Positions 45,049-53,366 of a DNA stretch of 64,000 nucleotides are shown piece after piece. Numbering within the stretch: the first letter of the stretch is position 1; each line of letters begins with the position of its first letter. A program made the translations under genes and the position numbers. The DNA is taken from assembly GCF_014637725.1 (NCBI RefSeq), contig NZ_BMFC01000003.1, positions 248,001 through 312,000 on the forward strand, written 5' to 3'. The stretch is from Marivita lacus (GTDB lineage Bacteria > Pseudomonadota > Alphaproteobacteria > Rhodobacterales > Rhodobacteraceae). Below the pieces are notes generated by a model, which had not been told where the DNA came from, searched no databases, and saw nothing but the letters and a program-made list of their open reading frames with translations.

Positions 45049-45411
45049 TTAGTCGTACCGGTGTGACAGCGTCATGATCGTCCCATCGGCGCGGGTGATT
45101 TCGCGGGCATAAAGCTCTGGGCGGACAAGCGCGTCGTCCATGTAGCCGAACACGGTCACGGCTTCGCCCACGTCCGCTGGCACCCAATTCGGGCCGACAT
45201 AGACCCGCAGCGTTCCTGTGTCGTCGCGCAGGCGGAATTCGTCTTCGTCCAACAGTCGATCAACCGTGCCGGCGACTGTCACCATCGTGCCGCGCTGCAC
45301 ATCCGAAATGGCGGTCAAAGGGCGGTCTTGCGAACTGGCAAAGCCGGGGTTTGCAAACGCGCTGAAACAAAGGGCCGTGGCAAGTCCAAGGGCGGATCGG
45401 GTACGGGGCAT
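45049..45411 (-). CDS. Small exported OB-fold (BOF-type) protein
   Basis: The 120-residue product has a signal peptide (about residues 1-27: basic start MPRTRS, hydrophobic GLATALCFSAFANPGFA) and then an OB-fold domain of the periplasmic YgiW/BOF kind (RGTMVTVAGTVDRLLDEDEFRLRD, GTLRVYVGPNWVP, GEAVTVFGYMDD). Related proteins bind small ligands or are induced by stress, but no precise role is known. The ATG at 45411 follows CCGGAGACATA. It is divergent from the 67-residue membrane protein gene, and its stop is about 175 bases before the S6 start on the same strand. Confidence 0.75.
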   Translation of the reverse strand: MPRTRSALGLATALCFSAFANPGFASSQDRPLTAISDVQRGTMVTVAGTVDRLLDEDEFRLRDDTGTLRVYVGPNWVPADVGEAVTVFGYMDDALVRPELYAREITRADGTIMTLSHRYD

Positions 45412-45669
45412 TCTGATATGTCTCCGGAAATGTTTTGCGAACGACTTGCAAGTGGTCATTCGTCGCCGGTTTACAATCTGGCGTTCCGGGCATCCGCACT
45501 TTTTTGCCGATCACGTCGTCGGGTCGCCGTTCGAATTGCCTGCAGATCGCCGCACCGTTTGTCCGGGTTTGCCCACGTTGCGCCCTTCGCCAGACACATT
45601 TTCGAAACAGACTGTTTCCATAGCGTAAACGGTGAAACGGCCGATGTCCGTCGGTCGGGGAGAAACAAG

Positions 45670-45873
45670 ATGGTGCAGTACGATGAAAACTATGTGCGGA
45701 CCCACGGTGCGGTCGGCAAGCTGATCCGCCGCATCATCGGCATCGCCTGCCTGATCGCAGTTCCGGGGATCTGGATCGCGGTACAGGGCGCCTTGCCCGA
45801 GGCCCGGCTCATGGGGCTTGGATTGTCGGTGATCGTCATGGGAGTTGCGGGATTGTGCCTCTTCGGGCGCTGA
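45670..45873 (+). CDS. 67-residue two-TM membrane protein
   Basis: The short product has a charged N-terminus (MVQYDENYVRTHGAVGKLIRR, first 20 residues basic and acidic) followed by two hydrophobic segments at about 22-39 (IIGIACLIAVPGIWIAV) and 48-65 (LGLSVIVMGVAGLCLFG). It is probably a two-pass inner-membrane protein. GGGGAGAAACAAG before the ATG is a good ribosome site. I do not know its function. It is followed after 101 bases by the YceI gene on the same strand. Confidence 0.75.
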   Translation: MVQYDENYVRTHGAVGKLIRRIIGIACLIAVPGIWIAVQGALPEARLMGLGLSVIVMGVAGLCLFGR

Positions 45874-45974
45874 CTGTTCATTCCGACACAGACTCTGTTG
45901 AGTTTAAACGAATTGAGACTGCGCCGCGCCGCAGCGATGTGTCTGTCATCGCAACTCCCATTGAGGACTGACAC

Positions 45975-46550
45975 ATGAAAAAGACACTTCTCGCAGCCGC
46001 CCTTGTCGCGCTGCCGTTTGCGGCACAGGCAGAACCCGAAGCCTATACGCTCGATTCCAGCCACAGCCAGATCCTCTTCTCCTACAACCACCTTGGCTAT
46101 TCCACGACCTGGGGCATGTTCTCGGGTTTCGAGGGCGACATCCAGTTCGACCAGGCGGACCCCGCCAACTCCACCGTGACCGTGTCCTTCCCGGTGCGCT
46201 CCATGTTCACTGGCTGGGAAGGCCGGTTCGAGCATTTCATGTCCGCCGATTTCTTCGGCGCGGCTGAGGACGAGATGGTCACCTTCACCTCGACGGCGAT
46301 CGAGCTGACGGGCGACACCACCGCCAACATCACCGGCGATCTGACGCTGAACGGCATCACCAAGCCGGTGACCCTTGCCGCGACGCTGAACCAGCAGGGC
46401 GATCACCCGATGGAGGGCAAGCCCTGGGCCGGGTTCTACGCCACCACAACGCTGATGCGCAGCGACTTCGAAGTGGGCGCCTTTGCACCCTTCGTCAGCG
46501 ACGAAGTGCAGCTTCAGATCTCGGTCGAGGCGATGAAAGCCGGTTCGTAA
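45975..46550 (+). CDS. YceI family periplasmic lipid-binding protein
   Basis: The 191-residue protein has a signal peptide (about residues 1-19, ending AAQA) and one YceI domain: a lipocalin-like barrel that binds isoprenoid chains such as polyisoprenoids or ubiquinone. Landmarks are YTLDSSHSQILFSYNHLGYS, FPVRSMFTG and GDLTLNGITKPVTLAATLN. A strong terminator follows. The adjacent convergent gene is a cytochrome b561 fused to a second YceI domain, which suggests a shared quinone-related role. The upstream region has TTGAG repeated with a 10-base spacer at 45898-45917. Confidence 0.92.
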   Translation: MKKTLLAAALVALPFAAQAEPEAYTLDSSHSQILFSYNHLGYSTTWGMFSGFEGDIQFDQADPANSTVTVSFPVRSMFTGWEGRFEHFMSADFFGAAEDEMVTFTSTAIELTGDTTANITGDLTLNGITKPVTLAATLNQQGDHPMEGKPWAGFYATTTLMRSDFEVGAFAPFVSDEVQLQISVEAMKAGS

Positions 46551-46571
46551 TCCGATCCTACGGCAGAAACG

Positions 46572-46605
46572 AAAAACCCCGGGCAAAGCGCCCGGGGTTT
46601 TTTTT
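46572..46605. terminator. Bidirectional terminator between YceI and the b561-YceI gene
   Basis: CCCCGGGC, loop AAAGC and GCCCGGGG make a strong stem with A-run before and eight T after. It serves the two convergent genes. Confidence 0.85.
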
Positions 46606-46627
46606 GTTGTCCATACGAGTGTGGATT

Positions 46628-47845
46628 TCAATTGTCGGGCGTGCCGCCGCGCGTCGCCACAAGGTCCACCGTCACGCTGACCTCGAAGCCAAGCTGGCCC
46701 TGGTCCGTCATGCCTGCGCCGATATTGAAGGCGCGGCGATCCAGAACCGTTGTGCCCTGCACCCGCGCCGTGTCCCCGTCGAGCGTCAGATCGAAGGGCA
46801 GGGATACCGGTTCTTCGACGCCGCGCAGGGTCAGCGTGCCGTCTGCGACATGGCCCTTCTCGGTGGTCAGGATGTCGGCGCTGAACCGGGCGGTCGGGAA
46901 TTGCGTGCTGGCAAAGTAATCCGGACCCATCGCCTGCTGCGTCACCGATCCCAGCGTGAGCGATTGTATCGCGATCTCCACATCGACCGATCCGGCCACC
47001 CCGGAGGACACGGTTTCGTCAAAGCTGATATCGGCGGTCCAGTCGGCAAAGCTGCCGGACACTTCCGAGCTCATCTGGCGCACGGTGAGGCCAAGGCTGC
47101 CTTCGGTCACCGCCCAGTCGCTGTCCACCTCCTGTAACGCCGGGGCCTCGGCCGCGGTGGCCTGCCCGTCGTGGAAGACACCCAGCATGTTGCCGATGCC
47201 GATTGCCGCTGCCCAGACCGTGACCGCCAGAACCGGAGGCATCAGCTTGCCGTGTCGCTTGACCAAAGGGGCCTGACCCACGCAGCGCCCCGGCAGCATG
47301 CGTGCCAGCGTGTCGTCCTCGTCGATCACCGCGTGTTTGATCGCCCCCGCGATGTGCAGGGCCAGCGACAGGATCAACACGCGCTCGAACACGATATGCA
47401 TGCCCGCCGCGATCTCGGAGACGGCAAGGCTTTCGGGCACCAGCGGCAGGTTCTGGCCAAACGGCCACCAGATCGGCGCAAAACCTTCGGTCGCGGCGTG
47501 GTGAATCCAGCCGGACAAGGGCACCAGCACCAGCGATCCGTAAAGCAACCAGTGCACGATCTCGGCCAACAGAGTCTCGGTCCGGCGATCGGGATGCAGG
47601 GGCGCGGGCTTTGGCTGGCTCAGCGCCCAGAGGATGCGGGCCAGCGCCACGAAGAACAACGTGACGCCGATGGTCTTGTGCAGCGAGAACAGCCACGCCT
47701 TGTCGGCCAGCTGCTCGGCCGTGTCGTAGGGCAGGTCATTGGCGATGATGCCCAGCGGGATCACGGCAAGAATGCCAAGCGCGGTCAACCAGTGAAAGGT
47801 CTTGGCGACAGCGCCATATTGGGCGGTGGTATTTGCGACGGGCAT
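46628..47845 (-). CDS. Cytochrome b561-YceI fusion protein
   Basis: The 405-residue protein joins a four-helix cytochrome b561 domain (about residues 10-190) to a YceI domain (about 250-405). Heme-ligand histidines are likely those in FHWLTALG, SLHKTIGV, EIVHWLLYG and GMHIVFERV. A further TM segment near 215-235 links to the periplasmic YceI barrel (VSGSFADWTADISFDE, GTLTLRGVEEPVSLPFDL). Cytochromes b561 move electrons from quinol; YceI binds isoprenoid tails. A quinone-handling or redox role across the membrane is a reasonable inference. The ATG complements 47843-47845. It is divergent from fabD. Confidence 0.9.
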   Translation of the reverse strand: MPVANTTAQYGAVAKTFHWLTALGILAVIPLGIIANDLPYDTAEQLADKAWLFSLHKTIGVTLFFVALARILWALSQPKPAPLHPDRRTETLLAEIVHWLLYGSLVLVPLSGWIHHAATEGFAPIWWPFGQNLPLVPESLAVSEIAAGMHIVFERVLILSLALHIAGAIKHAVIDEDDTLARMLPGRCVGQAPLVKRHGKLMPPVLAVTVWAAAIGIGNMLGVFHDGQATAAEAPALQEVDSDWAVTEGSLGLTVRQMSSEVSGSFADWTADISFDETVSSGVAGSVDVEIAIQSLTLGSVTQQAMGPDYFASTQFPTARFSADILTTEKGHVADGTLTLRGVEEPVSLPFDLTLDGDTARVQGTTVLDRRAFNIGAGMTDQGQLGFEVSVTVDLVATRGGTPDN

Positions 47846-47993
47846 AGGGTCGGCTCCGGACTGAATAACGTGCGGAACAGCTATCGTCTGGGACGCGCGG
47901 TGCAATCTTCGCCAACGCACACAAAGAGTGCAGCAACGTTGCGTCGCTGCGGAACGGGCTGTAATGGCATGCCCAACACATCAGGAGGGTGCC

Positions 47994-48929
47994 GTGAGCC
48001 GAGCTTTTCTATTCCCCGGACAAGGGGCGCAAACCATCGGAATGGGCCGCGATCTGGCCGACGCCTACCCGGAGGCCCGTGCGGTGTTCGAAGAGGTGGA
48101 CGACGCGCTCGGTGAAAAGCTGAGCGCGCTGATCTGGGAGGGCGAGATCGAAGCGCTGACCCTGACGGCCAATGCACAACCGGCGCTGATGGCGACCTCG
48201 TTGGCCGCGATGCGCGCGCTCGAGGCGGAGGGCGTGAGTGTCACATCTGCGGCTTATGTGGCCGGACATTCGCTGGGCGAATATTCGGCGCTGACGGCGG
48301 CGGGCGCTTTGTCGGTGTCGGATGCGGCGCGGCTCTTGCGGGCACGAGGAACGGCCATGCAGGATGCGGTTCCGGTGGGTGTGGGGGCCATGGCGGCCAT
48401 CCTGGGTCTGGGGCTCGAGGACGTGCGCGCCGTGGCCGAGGCGGCAGCACAGGGCGAGGTCTGTGACGCCGCCAATGACAACGATCCGGGGCAGGTGGTC
48501 GTCTCCGGCCACAAGGCGGCTGTGGAACGCGCCGTCGATCTGGCGAAAGAGGCGGGTGCCAAACGCGCCCTTCTGTTGCCGGTCAGCGCACCGTTCCATT
48601 GTGCGCTCATGGCCCCTGCGGCCGAGGCGATGGCCGACGCGTTGGGCCAGGTGACGATCAACACGCCTGCAGTCCCGGTTGTGGCGAATGTGCGGGCCGA
48701 AGCGGTGAGCGACCCCGAGACGATCCGGGCGCTGCTTGTCGAACAGATCACCGGGGCCGTGCGCTGGCGCGAGTCGGTGACGTGGATGGTCGGGCAGGGT
48801 GCAGATGAGTTCTGGGAAATCGGTGCGGGCAAGGCGCTGATCGGCATGGTGCGTCGCATCGAGCGCGAGGCGGCGACGCGTGCCGTGGGCACGGCGGCCG
48901 ATGTGCAGGCGGCAATCCGGGACACCTGA
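47994..48929 (+). CDS. fabD: Malonyl-CoA:ACP transacylase
   Basis: The 311-residue enzyme loads malonate onto acyl carrier protein in fatty acid synthesis. The active-site serine is Ser93 in GHSLGEYSAL; FPGQGAQTIGMG near the N-terminus and APFHCALM with the catalytic His complete the site. The start is GTG at 47994, supported by AGGAGGGTGCC directly upstream and by the exact family N-terminus (SRAFLFPGQGAQ). It heads the fabD-fabG-acpP set, with a palindromic repeat between it and fabG. Confidence 0.97.
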   Translation: MSRAFLFPGQGAQTIGMGRDLADAYPEARAVFEEVDDALGEKLSALIWEGEIEALTLTANAQPALMATSLAAMRALEAEGVSVTSAAYVAGHSLGEYSALTAAGALSVSDAARLLRARGTAMQDAVPVGVGAMAAILGLGLEDVRAVAEAAAQGEVCDAANDNDPGQVVVSGHKAAVERAVDLAKEAGAKRALLLPVSAPFHCALMAPAAEAMADALGQVTINTPAVPVVANVRAEAVSDPETIRALLVEQITGAVRWRESVTWMVGQGADEFWEIGAGKALIGMVRRIEREAATRAVGTAADVQAAIRDT

Positions 48930-48957
48930 CACGCCCCAGAATTTTATGGCGGGCGTT

Positions 48958-48981
48958 GAGAATCTTCGTACGAAGATTCTC
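48958..48981. repeat. Perfect 24-bp palindrome centred on CGTACG
   Basis: The arms GAGAATCTT and AAGATTCTC flank CGTACG and are followed by GGGCGCG. It lies between fabD and fabG. The copy at 36023-36046 differs by one mismatch pair and its end bases. Confidence 0.75.
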
Positions 48982-49019
48982 GGGCGCGAAGATTAAATTA
49001 TGATGAAAAGGACCACGAC

Positions 49020-49757
49020 ATGTTCGATCTGACAGGCAAGACCGCGCTGGTGACCGGCGCTTCGGGGGGCATCGGCGGCGAGATCGCCCGCGCCCTGCAC
49101 GCAGCCGGGGCCACCGTCGGCCTTTCCGGCACCCGCACCGAACCGCTCGAGGCGCTGGCGGCTGATCTGGGCGAGCGCGCCCATGTGCTGCCCTGCAACC
49201 TCAGCGATCCCGAGGCCGTGGCAGCCCTGCCGAAACAGGCGGTGGATGCCATGGGCAGCGTCGATATCCTCGTGAACAATGCAGGGATCACCCGCGACAA
49301 CCTCTTCATGCGCATGTCTGACGACGAATGGCAGTCGGTGATCGACGTGAACCTGACCGCCACGTTCAAGCTCTGCAAAGGTGTGCTGCGCGGCATGATG
49401 AAGGCGCGCTGGGGCCGCATCGTCAACATTTCCTCTGTCGTCGGAGCGACCGGCAATCCGGGGCAGGGCAACTATGCCGCCGCCAAGGCTGGCATGGTCG
49501 GCATGTCCAAATCCCTGGCCTACGAGGTCGCCAGCCGTGGCATCACCGTCAACACGGTCGCTCCCGGCTTCATCGAGACCGCGATGACCGACAAGCTGAC
49601 CGATGACCAGAAATCGGCGATCCTGACACAGATTCCCACGGGTCGCATGGGCACCCCCTCAGAGATCGCGGCGGCAGTTCTTTATCTCTCCAGCCCCGAG
49701 GCCGCCTATGTCACCGGCACCACGCTGCACGTCAATGGCGGGATGGCAATGCTCTGA
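49020..49757 (+). CDS. fabG: 3-oxoacyl-ACP reductase
   Basis: The 245-residue short-chain dehydrogenase reduces 3-oxoacyl-ACP with NADPH. The cofactor motif is TGASGGIGG at about 12-20, NNAG follows, and the catalytic Ser-Tyr-Lys set is in NISSVVGATG and NYAAAKAGM. The C-terminal PEAAYVTGTTLHVNGGMAML is typical of FabG. AAAAGGA precedes the ATG. It lies in the fab gene group, which supports FabG rather than another reductase. A long inverted repeat follows its stop. Confidence 0.96.
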   Translation: MFDLTGKTALVTGASGGIGGEIARALHAAGATVGLSGTRTEPLEALAADLGERAHVLPCNLSDPEAVAALPKQAVDAMGSVDILVNNAGITRDNLFMRMSDDEWQSVIDVNLTATFKLCKGVLRGMMKARWGRIVNISSVVGATGNPGQGNYAAAKAGMVGMSKSLAYEVASRGITVNTVAPGFIETAMTDKLTDDQKSAILTQIPTGRMGTPSEIAAAVLYLSSPEAAYVTGTTLHVNGGMAML

Positions 49758-49762
49758 TTTCA

Positions 49763-49822
49763 CAGGGGAAACGCTGATTGTGCAGGTGCAGAAATGCCTG
49801 ATATCACAAAGGTTTTCCCCTG
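49763..49822. repeat. Inverted repeat after fabG
   Basis: CAGGGGAAA at 49763-49771 and TTTCCCCTG at 49814-49822 are perfect 9-bp complements with a 42-base interval, inside which GTGCAGG has a partner CCTGCAC slightly beyond. It may form the 3' end structure of fabG mRNA or a roadblock before the acpP promoter. Confidence 0.45.
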
Positions 49823-49844
49823 CACGAGATTGTGTTGAAAGCGT

Positions 49845-49872
49845 TTGCCATCCCGATTCCATGTGCTATAGC
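49845..49872 (+). promoter_or_regulatory. Putative acpP promoter
   Basis: TTGCCA (49845-49850), a 16-base spacer and TATAGC (49867-49872) lie 155 bases before acpP. A GC-rich leader with several short inverted repeats follows (about 49880-50020). This gives acpP its own strong transcript, as in other bacteria. Confidence 0.5.
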
Positions 49873-50026
49873 GGCGCAGGTTTTGGACCTGCCCTTTCGA
49901 TTTCGGGCCGTTCCGGTCTTCGGCGTTCGACCGGGGCGCAAACCACCGCCCGCAAGGGTACGATAATTTCCGCCCGGGCGCGGGCTAACCCGGCCTCCGC
50001 GCCGACGAAACTGTGAGGAAGAAAAC

Positions 50027-50260
50027 ATGAGCGACGTCGCAGATCGCGTTAAGAAAATTGTTGTCGAGCACCTTGGTGTCGAAGAGGACAAGGTTGTTGA
50101 GAACGCGTCGTTCATCGACGATCTCGGCGCCGACAGTCTCGACACCGTCGAGCTGGTCATGGCCTTCGAAGAAGAGTTCGGCATCGAGATTCCGGATGAC
50201 GCGGCCGAAACCATCCAGACCTTCGGCGATGCGGTGAAGTTCATCAACGAAGCGCAGTAA
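50027..50260 (+). CDS. acpP: Acyl carrier protein
   Basis: The 77-residue acidic protein carries growing acyl chains on a phosphopantetheine group attached to Ser37 in [19 protein letters not shown]. All features of bacterial AcpP are present, including the conserved acidic helix II. GAGGAAGAAAAC precedes the ATG. A terminator at 50284 follows immediately. fabF is not found downstream here; instead mazG is convergent, so the fab group ends at this gene. Confidence 0.98.
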   Translation: MSDVADRVKKIVVEHLGVEEDKVVENASFIDDLGADSLDTVELVMAFEEEFGIEIPDDAAETIQTFGDAVKFINEAQ

Positions 50261-50283
50261 GCGGTTCGAACTTCGGCATTTTT

Positions 50284-50314
50284 AAACGCGCTCTGCTTCA
50301 GGGCGCGTTTTTCT
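50284..50314. terminator. Terminator after acpP, overlapping the end of mazG
   Basis: AAACGCGC and GCGCGTTT flank an 11-base loop and are followed by TTTTC. The mazG stop codon at 50298 lies inside the loop, so the element is shared by both convergent genes. Confidence 0.75.
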
Positions 50315-51119
50315 TTTGCGCCTTCTCCACGGCCTTGGCGGCGTCCCAAAGCGCGTCCATTTCCGCCAGATCGCTGTCGGCGGGAGTCTTGCCCTGTGCG
50401 GCCAGCGCGGCCTCGATACTCTCAAAACGGCGGGTGAACTTGGCATTGGCAGCGCGCAGTGCCGCTTCGGGGTCAAGCCCCATGTGACGGCCAAGATTGA
50501 CCATCACGAACAGCAGGTCACCGAATTCCTCGAACCGCTCTGCCTCGTCCTGAACCTCGCGCAATTCCTGCGCCTCCTCGACGATCTTGTCCAAGACCTC
50601 GTCCGTGGTGGGCCAGTCGAACCCCACGCGCGCCGCACGGTTCTGCAGCTTGATCGCGCGGGACAGGGCGGGCAGCCCCTTTGCCACACCCGCCAGAACG
50701 CCAGTCTCGGCCTTGCCCGCGCGTTCCGCCGCCTTGATCTGTTCCCAGTCCTGCACCTGTTGTTCGGCGGATTTCTCTCGGCTTTCATCGCCGAACACAT
50801 GCGGATGCCGCGCCACCATCTTGTCGCTGATGGCGTTGGCCACATCGTCGAAGCTGAACATCCCGGCCTCTTCGGCCATCTGGGTGTGGTAGACCGACTG
50901 GAGCAGCAGATCGCCCAATTCGCCCTTCAACTCGCCCCAGGCTTCGCGCTCGATGGCATCCGCAACCTCGTAGGCTTCCTCGATCGTGTAGGGCGCGATC
51001 GACGCGAAATCCTGTTCGATGTCCCAGGGGCAGCCGGTTTCTGGGTCGCGCAGCCGACGCATGATTTCAAGCAGCCGGGGCATCCCGCCCTTGGGATCAT
51101 GGATCAGGTCATCGGACAT
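50298..51119 (-). CDS. mazG: Nucleoside triphosphate pyrophosphohydrolase MazG
   Basis: The 273-residue protein hydrolyses NTPs and dNTPs to monophosphates and pyrophosphate, which helps to clear damaged nucleotides and to tune stress responses. It has two MazG domains; the first carries CPWDIEQDFASIAPYTIEE and ELKGELGDLLLQSVYH, the second VEEAQELREV and EEFGDLLFVMVNLGRH, giving the E-x-x-E and E-x-x-D metal sites. Length matches E. coli MazG. Its stop lies within the acpP terminator. It is divergent from the amidohydrolase gene with a 63-base gap. Confidence 0.96.
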   Translation of the reverse strand: MSDDLIHDPKGGMPRLLEIMRRLRDPETGCPWDIEQDFASIAPYTIEEAYEVADAIEREAWGELKGELGDLLLQSVYHTQMAEEAGMFSFDDVANAISDKMVARHPHVFGDESREKSAEQQVQDWEQIKAAERAGKAETGVLAGVAKGLPALSRAIKLQNRAARVGFDWPTTDEVLDKIVEEAQELREVQDEAERFEEFGDLLFVMVNLGRHMGLDPEAALRAANAKFTRRFESIEAALAAQGKTPADSDLAEMDALWDAAKAVEKAQKKNAP

Positions 51120-51182
51120 TGCAGGCCTCCGTGCTTCGGGATTAGATGCAGGGATGCGGCATCAGACCGAGGGAGTCCAGAC

Positions 51183-52343
51183 ATGGCCATCATCAACCGG
51201 ATCGGCGACTATGCCGAGGACATGAAGACATGGCGGCGGCATCTGCACATGCACCCGGAACTGAGCCTTGATTGCTTTGAGACGGCGGCGTTTGTCGTTG
51301 AACGCCTGAAAGAGTTCGGGGTCGACGAGATCCACGAAGGCATCGCGCAGTCCGGTGTCGTGGCGTTGATCCGAGGGCAGGGGGACGGTCCGGTCACCGG
51401 CCTGCGCGCCGACATGGACGCCCTGCCGATGGACGAGATCACCGGGGCCGATTGGGCCTCTACCATCCCGGGCAAGATGCATGCCTGCGGCCATGACGGG
51501 CACACCACGATGTTGCTGGGGGCCGCGCGCTACCTTGCCGAAACCCGCAGGTTCAAGGGCACCGTCGCGCTCATTTTCCAGCCCGCCGAGGAAACCGTGG
51601 GCGGCGGGCGCATGATGGTCGAAGAGGGCATCATGGACCGCTTCGGCATCCAGGAGGTCTACGCGATCCACACCGATCCGTTTTCCGAGGAAGGCCAGCT
51701 GCGCACCTGTTCGGGGCCGATCATGGCGGCGGTGGATGATTTTCACATCACCGTGCGCGGCGTGGGTGGCCACGCGGCATATCCATCGTCCTGCAGGGAT
51801 CCAATGCCCTGCGCGCTTGCCATCGGACAGGCGCTGCAAACCATCGTGTCGCGCAACACCGACCCGCTCCTGCCGCTGGTGGTGTCGCTGACCATGATCT
51901 CGGGCGGCACGGCGACCAACATCGTGCCCGAAACCGTGTCCATGTCCGGCACCGTGCGCAGCTTTGATCCGGATCTGCGCGACATGGTGGAACGCCGCAT
52001 CGCCGAGATTGCCCACGGGCAGGCCGCCAGCTACGGCGTCGCAGCCAAGGTCGATTACGTGCGCAACTACCCGGCCACCGTGAACCACGAGGCGCAGGCC
52101 GAATTTGCCGGACGCATCGCCAGGGACGTGGTGGGAGAGGCCAGGACCATCACCGATCTGCGCCCCGAAATGGGGGCCGAGGATTTCTCGTACATGCTCG
52201 AAGCCCGCCCCGGTGCGTTCCTGTTCCTTGGGCAGGGGGTTGGCCCGTCCTGCCACCACCCGGCGTTCGATTTCAACGACGACGTCGCCCCCATCGGCGC
52301 GTCCTTCTTTGCCCGCCTCATCGAAACACGGCACGGAGTGTGA
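51183..52343 (+). CDS. M20D family amidohydrolase (hippurate hydrolase-like)
   Basis: The 386-residue metal enzyme belongs to the M20D peptidases, which cut N-acyl or amide bonds of amino acid conjugates. Landmarks are LHMHPELSLDCFETA, GLRADMDALPM, KMHACGHDGHTTMLLGAARY and FQPAEETVGGGRMMVEEG, containing the metal-binding Cys, His and Glu residues. GAGGGAG precedes the ATG at 51183. The agmatinase gene starts 3 bases after its stop, so the two form an operon and may act on the same nitrogen compounds. The substrate is not determined by sequence. Confidence 0.9.
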   Translation: MAIINRIGDYAEDMKTWRRHLHMHPELSLDCFETAAFVVERLKEFGVDEIHEGIAQSGVVALIRGQGDGPVTGLRADMDALPMDEITGADWASTIPGKMHACGHDGHTTMLLGAARYLAETRRFKGTVALIFQPAEETVGGGRMMVEEGIMDRFGIQEVYAIHTDPFSEEGQLRTCSGPIMAAVDDFHITVRGVGGHAAYPSSCRDPMPCALAIGQALQTIVSRNTDPLLPLVVSLTMISGGTATNIVPETVSMSGTVRSFDPDLRDMVERRIAEIAHGQAASYGVAAKVDYVRNYPATVNHEAQAEFAGRIARDVVGEARTITDLRPEMGAEDFSYMLEARPGAFLFLGQGVGPSCHHPAFDFNDDVAPIGASFFARLIETRHGV

Positions 52344-52346
52344 CCC

Positions 52347-53309
52347 ATGGCGCTTGAAGACGCGAAAACCCAGATCGATCACGCATTCACCCGCGACGAC
52401 CTGAAAGGCGCCAGTTTCGAAAACGCCTTTGCGGGTGCCACATCCTTCCTGCGGCGGCGCTACACAAAGGATCTGTCCGAGGTGGACATCGCCGTCACCG
52501 GTGTGCCCTTCGATCAGGCGGTGACCCACCGCACCGGCACCCGCTTTGGCCCCCGTGCCATCCGCGAGGCATCCACCCTGCAGCCCTACGACATGCCCTA
52601 TGGCTGGGGCTACAACGTGCTCGAGGAATTCGCGATTGCGGATTATGGCGATCTGGCCTTCGACTATGCCAAGATATCGGAATTTCCCGAGACGCTGAAA
52701 AACCATATCGCTGGCATATTGGCGACCGACACCGCCACGGTCACGCTGGGGGGCGATCACTCCATCACCCTGCCGATCCTCGAAGCCTACGCCGAGAAAT
52801 ACGGGCCGCTCTCCTTGCTGCAGTTCGACGCCCATACCGACACATGGGTCGATGATGACATGGACCGCATCGACCACGGTACGTTTCTCTACAAGGCGGT
52901 CAAGCTGGGTCTGGTCGACCCGAGCCGCTCGGTCCAGGTGGGCATCCGCACCGACAATCCCGACACGCTGGGCTTCAACATCATCGACGCCCGCGAAATG
53001 CACCGCTCCGGCCCTGACGCCGTGGCCCGGAAAATCCGCGAGATCCTCAAGGATTACCCGACCTACCTCACCTTCGACATTGACTGTCTTGATCCAGCCT
53101 TCGCGCCGGGCACGGGCACGCCGGTCTGGGGGGGACCGTCAAGCGCCTATATCGCCGTGATCCTGCGAAATATCGCCGGGATCGAACTGATGGGGGGCGA
53201 TGTGGTTGAAGTCAGCCCGCCATTCGATACATCAGGGATAACGGCAATGGCGGGTGCGCATGTGGCGACAGAGATTCTGTCGCTTTGGGGATGGACCCGG
53301 CGCGCCTGA
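52347..53309 (+). CDS. speB: Agmatinase (ureohydrolase family)
   Basis: The 320-residue manganese enzyme of the arginase/agmatinase family hydrolyses agmatine to putrescine and urea. Metal ligands are in LGGDHSITLP, LQFDAHTDTW and FDIDCLDPAFAPGTGTP. Lengths and motifs fit SpeB better than arginase, but members of this family can also be guanidinobutyrase or guanidinopropionase. It is translationally close to the M20D gene (3-base gap), unlike the usual pairing with arginine decarboxylase, so its substrate may differ from agmatine. Confidence 0.88.
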   Translation: MALEDAKTQIDHAFTRDDLKGASFENAFAGATSFLRRRYTKDLSEVDIAVTGVPFDQAVTHRTGTRFGPRAIREASTLQPYDMPYGWGYNVLEEFAIADYGDLAFDYAKISEFPETLKNHIAGILATDTATVTLGGDHSITLPILEAYAEKYGPLSLLQFDAHTDTWVDDDMDRIDHGTFLYKAVKLGLVDPSRSVQVGIRTDNPDTLGFNIIDAREMHRSGPDAVARKIREILKDYPTYLTFDIDCLDPAFAPGTGTPVWGGPSSAYIAVILRNIAGIELMGGDVVEVSPPFDTSGITAMAGAHVATEILSLWGWTRRA

Positions 53310-53366
53310 AGTTCAGTAAGCGGGATCAGCGGGCAGGTGCCCAATATCGGCAAGGATAAGGGCGTC

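Noticed and set aside
51162-53003. 613-codon open frame antisense to the amidohydrolase and speB
   Set aside because: No recognisable domain, and it covers two genes with intact active sites.
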